Positions 15,459 through 17,742 of a DNA stretch of 17,742 nucleotides are shown here, one piece after another. The stretch comes from an uncultured Ruminococcus sp. (lineage in GTDB: Bacteria; Bacillota; Clostridia; Oscillospirales; Ruminococcaceae). The position numbers and the translations under genes are program-made. The notes beneath the pieces are model-generated. The model worked only from the letters and a program-made list of their open reading frames with translations. It did not search any database and was not told where the DNA came from. Numbering within the stretch: the stretch's first letter is position 1; the number at the start of each line of letters is the position of its first letter. The stretch spans positions 1 through 17,742 of the forward strand of contig UQDR01000031.1 of the NCBI GenBank assembly GCA_900539835.1. Direction: 5' to 3'.

Positions 15459-16691
15459 TTATTTATTGTTTTTTCTCTTTTCCTCAAGCTTAGCACGAAC
15501 TTTTATTGGCAAACCGAACAGATTGATAAATCCTGCAGAATCTGCCTGATTATAAACTTCGTCCTCATCAAATGTAGCTACTTCCTCATCATAGAGTGTA
15601 TATGGTGAAGTTACGCCTGCATTAATGATATTACCCTTATAAAGCTTGAGTTTTACATCACCTGTAACTGTTTTCTGAGTTTCAGTTACAAATGCGCTCA
15701 TTGCTTCACGAAGTGGTGTATACCACTGACCGTTATATACAATGTCAGCAAATTTAATGCCGAGATACTGTTTAACCCTTGCTGTTTCCTTATCAATAGT
15801 AATTGTTTCAAGAACTTCGTGAGCATGATAAAGAATTGCTCCGCCCGGAGTTTCATAAACGCCTCTTGATTTCATACCAACAAGACGGTTTTCAACTAAA
15901 TCAGCAAGTCCTATTCCGTTTTCTCCGCCCAATTTATTAAGTGCAGTTACCATTTCAACGCCGTTAAGCTCTTTGCCGTCAAGCATTGTAGGAATACCTT
16001 TTTCAAAGTGAATTGTAATATATGTAGGCTTGTCAGGAGCGTCTATAGGAGATACGCCCATTTCAAGGAAGCCTTCCTTTTCATACTGCGGCTCATTAGC
16101 CGGATCCTCAAGGTCAAGGCCCTCATGTGAAAGATGCCAAAGGTTCTTATCCTTAGAATAGTTAGTTTCTCTGTTTATTTTAAGAGGAATATTGTGTGCT
16201 TCTGCATATTCAATTTCCTGTTCTCTTGATTTAAGATCCCAAACTCTCCAAGGAGCGATGATTTCCATATCAGGAGCAAAAGCCTTAATAGCAAGCTCAA
16301 ATCTAACCTGGTCGTTTCCCTTACCTGTACATCCGTGGCAGATAGCGTCAGCGCCCTCAGCTATAGCGATTTCAGCAATTCTTTTAGCGATAATCGGTCT
16401 TGCGAAAGAAGTACCGAGCATATATCTGTTTTCATATACAGCGCCTGCCTGAACTGTCGGATAAACATAATCCTGAATGAATTCTTCCTTCAAATCTTCA
16501 ATATAAAGCTTTGAAGCACCTGTCTTAATAGCTTTTTCTTCAAGTCCGTCAAGCTCTGTACCCTGTCCCACATCACCTGAAACAGCGATAACCTCACAGT
16601 TATTATAGTTTTCCTTCAGCCATGGAATAATGATTGAAGTATCAAGTCCGCCTGAATAAGCAAGTACGACCTTTTTGATTTCTTTTGCCAT
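15459..16691 (-). CDS. argG: Argininosuccinate synthase
   Basis: Condenses citrulline and aspartate with ATP to argininosuccinate. The 410-residue product has the PP-loop AYSGGLDTS (10-18) of N-type ATP pyrophosphatases, GCTGKGNDQVRFE for citrulline/aspartate binding, and SHEGLDLEDPANEPQ. Length matches the family. The start at 16691 has a strong GGAGG site 8-9 nt upstream. It is the first gene of the cluster. A 58-nt leader, sigma-A promoter and candidate ArgR sites precede it. Confidence 0.97.
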   Translation of the reverse strand: MAKEIKKVVLAYSGGLDTSIIIPWLKENYNNCEVIAVSGDVGQGTELDGLEEKAIKTGASKLYIEDLKEEFIQDYVYPTVQAGAVYENRYMLGTSFARPIIAKRIAEIAIAEGADAICHGCTGKGNDQVRFELAIKAFAPDMEIIAPWRVWDLKSREQEIEYAEAHNIPLKINRETNYSKDKNLWHLSHEGLDLEDPANEPQYEKEGFLEMGVSPIDAPDKPTYITIHFEKGIPTMLDGKELNGVEMVTALNKLGGENGIGLADLVENRLVGMKSRGVYETPGGAILYHAHEVLETITIDKETARVKQYLGIKFADIVYNGQWYTPLREAMSAFVTETQKTVTGDVKLKLYKGNIINAGVTSPYTLYDEEVATFDEDEVYNQADSAGFINLFGLPIKVRAKLEEKRKNNK

Positions 16692-16755
16692 TTTGATTTC
16701 CTCCGTTTAAATTATTTTTAACAGTTTCTTATAAACTATCATTGACACAATAACT

Positions 16756-16783
16756 ATTATACATGTTTTTTTTATATTGTCAA
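16756..16783 (-). promoter_or_regulatory. Sigma-A promoter of argG and probably the arginine operon
   Basis: On the - strand, TTGACA (-35, 16778-16783) and TATAAT (-10, 16756-16761) are both consensus and separated by 16 bp. The predicted start is near 16749, giving a leader of about 58 nt with only a weak 5-bp hairpin (16723-16737). I see no T-box, leader-peptide attenuator or terminator in the leader, so control is more likely by a repressor. Confidence 0.85.
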
Positions 16784-16801
16784 GGGTTTATGCAGATTTT
16801 T

Positions 16802-16868
16802 TTATAAAATATACAATAAAGTTCGCATATTTGTGTATAAAATAATTTAATATACAAATTTTTATACA
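16802..16868. promoter_or_regulatory. Candidate ArgR operator cluster upstream of argG
   Basis: TGTATA or its complement TATACA occurs at 16810-16815, 16834-16839, 16851-16856 and 16863-16868. A further copy overlaps the -10 at 16758-16763. A 9-bp inverted repeat, TGTATAAAA (16834-16842) / TTTTATACA (16860-16868), frames the centre. Reading the - strand from 16868, TGTATAAAAATTTG resembles the ARG box TGAATAAAAATTCA at 11 of 14 positions. The very AT-rich background makes partial matches easy, so the assignment to ArgR is inference. Confidence 0.4.
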
Positions 16869-16897
16869 TCACCTGCAATTTAAGCCGTGTTAGTAAT

Positions 16898-16910
16898 AAC
16901 AATCTGCATT
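16898..16910 (-). repeat. 13-bp motif shared by the argG and argH upstream regions (copy 2)
   Basis: AATGCAGATTGTT on the - strand, identical to the copy at 15390-15402. A related inverted copy, ATGCAGATT on the + strand, is at 16790-16798, so the two 9-bp arms flank the hexamer cluster. Apart from this motif and the hexamer cluster, the 371-bp gap between argG and the next gene holds only two promoters and AT-rich filler. No small gene was recognised. Confidence 0.4.
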
Positions 16911-17000
16911 CACGCATATAAATAAATTAAAACATATTCAATCATAAATTATTATAACATATATATGTGCAAATTGCAAGAAAATTTAAACAAAACAGCC

Positions 17001-17029
17001 TTGAAAAAAAGTTATCAATGAGATATAAT
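17001..17029 (+). promoter_or_regulatory. Sigma-A promoter of the flavin-reductase-like gene
   Basis: TTGAAA (17001-17006), a 17-bp spacer and TATAAT (17024-17029). The start is expected near 17036, leaving a short leader of about 27 nt that contains AAAGGA (17047-17052). Confidence 0.85.
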
Positions 17030-17062
17030 AAATATAGATATTTGAGAAAGGACAGATATGAA

Positions 17063-17596
17063 ATGGAAAATAGAATTGAGAACTTGGGTTTTAAAAGAAT
17101 TGATCCTGATAATTTAAGCAAGCTTGAATTTAATCCTTTTAAAATGATAGGAAAGGATTGGATGCTTGTTTCTGCCGGTGACGAAAGCGGCTGGAACACA
17201 ATGACTGCATCATGGGGCTTCATGGGAGTAATGTGGGGAAAGAATGTTGTTACTACTGTTATTCGACCTCAAAGATATACTAAAGAATTTATAGATAATT
17301 CTGAATATTTTACACTTTGCTTTTTTGATGAAGATCAGAGGGCTGCTTTAGCATACTGCGGAAAATACAGCGGAAGAGATGTTGACAAAGCTAAGGAAAC
17401 AGGTCTTACACCTGTTTTCACAGACGGCACAACTGCTTTTGAACAAGCAAAAACCATAATTGTATGCAGAAAAATGTATTCACAGGATATGAACCCTGAA
17501 TGTTTCATTGACAAGTCTGCTGATGAACAGTGGTATCCAAACAAAGATTATCATACAGCATATATTGCTGAAATAACTGCGGTTTATGTAAAATAA
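17063..17596 (+). CDS. Flavin reductase-like (FMN-binding split-barrel) protein
   Basis: A 177-residue cytosolic protein resembling the flavin-reductase-like domain family, which binds FMN and reduces flavins or other acceptors with NAD(P)H. Supporting features are WMLVSAGDESGWNTMTASWGFMGVMWGK (about 34-61, the flavin-contacting Thr/Ala-Ser stretch), VIRPQRYTKEFIDNSEYFTLCFFD and a C-terminal beta strand HTAYIAEITAVYVK. The true substrate is not evident. The ATG at 17063 lies 10 nt after AAAGGA and directly begins MENRIENLGFK. The in-frame extension to 16967 starts upstream of the predicted promoter and is rejected. An ATG at 17058 is out of frame. Monocistronic, divergent from argG. Confidence 0.85.
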   Translation: MENRIENLGFKRIDPDNLSKLEFNPFKMIGKDWMLVSAGDESGWNTMTASWGFMGVMWGKNVVTTVIRPQRYTKEFIDNSEYFTLCFFDEDQRAALAYCGKYSGRDVDKAKETGLTPVFTDGTTAFEQAKTIIVCRKMYSQDMNPECFIDKSADEQWYPNKDYHTAYIAEITAVYVK

Positions 17597-17620
17597 ACAT
17601 AGGGGATACTATATAAAAAC

Positions 17621-17669
17621 AAGCTGTCGGCGCTAACCGGAATTTCCGAAGTCTGCGCCGACAGCTTTT
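17621..17669 (+). terminator. Strong terminator after the flavin-reductase-like gene
   Basis: A perfect 13-bp GC-rich stem, AAGCTGTCGGCGC (17621-17633) / GCGCCGACAGCTT (17655-17667), encloses a 21-nt loop and is followed by TTTTATTG. It lies 24 bp after the stop. The T-run is short, but the stem is very stable. Confidence 0.8.
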
Positions 17670-17682
17670 ATTGTGAAACGAA

Positions 17683-17705
17683 AACCCCCAGTTTTACTGG
17701 GGGTT
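17683..17705 (-). terminator. Hairpin, probable terminator for an unseen - strand gene to the right
   Basis: A perfect 10-bp stem, AACCCCCAGT (17683-17692) / ACTGGGGGTT (17696-17705), has a 3-nt loop. On the - strand it continues GGGGGTTTTCGTTTC, giving a modest T-run; on the + strand no T-run follows. It fits a convergent gene beyond 17742. The last 37 bases carry no gene I can identify. Confidence 0.55.
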
Positions 17706-17742
17706 CAAAAGAGCTTAAAGCTATGAGTAGAAAAAATAGGCC

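Noticed and set aside
15128..15493. 121-residue + strand frame across the argH start and the argG-argH gap
   Set aside because: It is mostly antisense to argH, has no ribosome site, and gives no recognisable protein. The intergenic part alone is too short to be a gene.
16692..16749. Attenuator, T-box or riboswitch in the argG leader
   Set aside because: The leader is only about 58 nt, with a weak 5-bp hairpin, no terminator and no T-box sequence.
16742..16783. TTGACA / TGTCAA inverted pair flanking the argG -10
   Set aside because: One arm is simply the -35 box. The other is a 6-bp match at long distance, easily due to chance.
16942..17223. 93-residue - strand frame opposite the flavin-reductase-like gene
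   Set aside because: It overlaps the promoter and 5' part of a well-supported gene, and no ribosome site is apparent.
17706..17742. C-terminus of a - strand gene at the right edge
   Set aside because: Several frames give short tails ending before the hairpin, and none can be tied to a known protein in 37 bases.

Overview
The window looks like chromosomal DNA of a low-GC, Gram-positive gut-type Clostridium relative (class Clostridia; Oscillospiraceae/Ruminococcus-like is my best guess). The basis is the AT-rich intergenic DNA, AGGAGG-type ribosome binding sites, near-consensus sigma-A promoters, a Bacillus-type LexA box, and a cysteine-rich, fibronectin-III-containing surface protein of a kind common in that group. 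No mobile element, CRISPR array, tRNA or rRNA gene was seen.

Left part (1-7651). A large modular extracellular protein runs in from the left edge and ends at 3021 (+ strand). A bidirectional terminator follows. Acetate kinase (ackA, - strand) and tmcAL (+ strand, the tRNA-Met cytidine acetate ligase that consumes acetate) are divergent across a 189-bp control region. That region holds a clear ackA promoter overlapped by a perfect 11-bp inverted repeat. tmcAL is followed by a small SAM methyltransferase. A convergent Y-family DNA polymerase (dinB type, - strand) has a promoter whose -35 box sits exactly between two LexA-like boxes, so it should belong to the SOS regulon.

Middle and right part (7758-16783). 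A complete leftward arginine cluster runs argG - argH - small membrane protein - argC - prolyl-tRNA editing protein - argJ - argB - argD - argF, ending in a terminator. ArgJ (acetyl recycling), ArgB, ArgC and ArgD make ornithine through acetylated intermediates. ArgF, ArgG and ArgH convert it to arginine. Carbamoyl-phosphate synthase and the regulator ArgR are not in the window. Genes downstream of argH are tightly packed (1- and 4-nt overlaps, gaps of 13-26 nt), which suggests one mRNA. A strong sigma-A promoter precedes argG, with a cluster of TGTATA/TATACA hexamers upstream that could be ArgR sites. The two passengers, a four-helix membrane protein and a YbaK/ProX-type editing protein, are the least expected members.

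Right edge (17001-17742). A monocistronic flavin-reductase-like gene (+ strand) has its own promoter and a strong terminator. A second hairpin reads as a terminator for an unseen - strand gene beyond the window.

Most of the window is ordinary core metabolism. I do not see an obviously new defence or mobile system. The best leads are the regulatory architecture (dinB, ackA, argG), the two non-arginine genes in the arginine operon, and the repeat-built surface protein.
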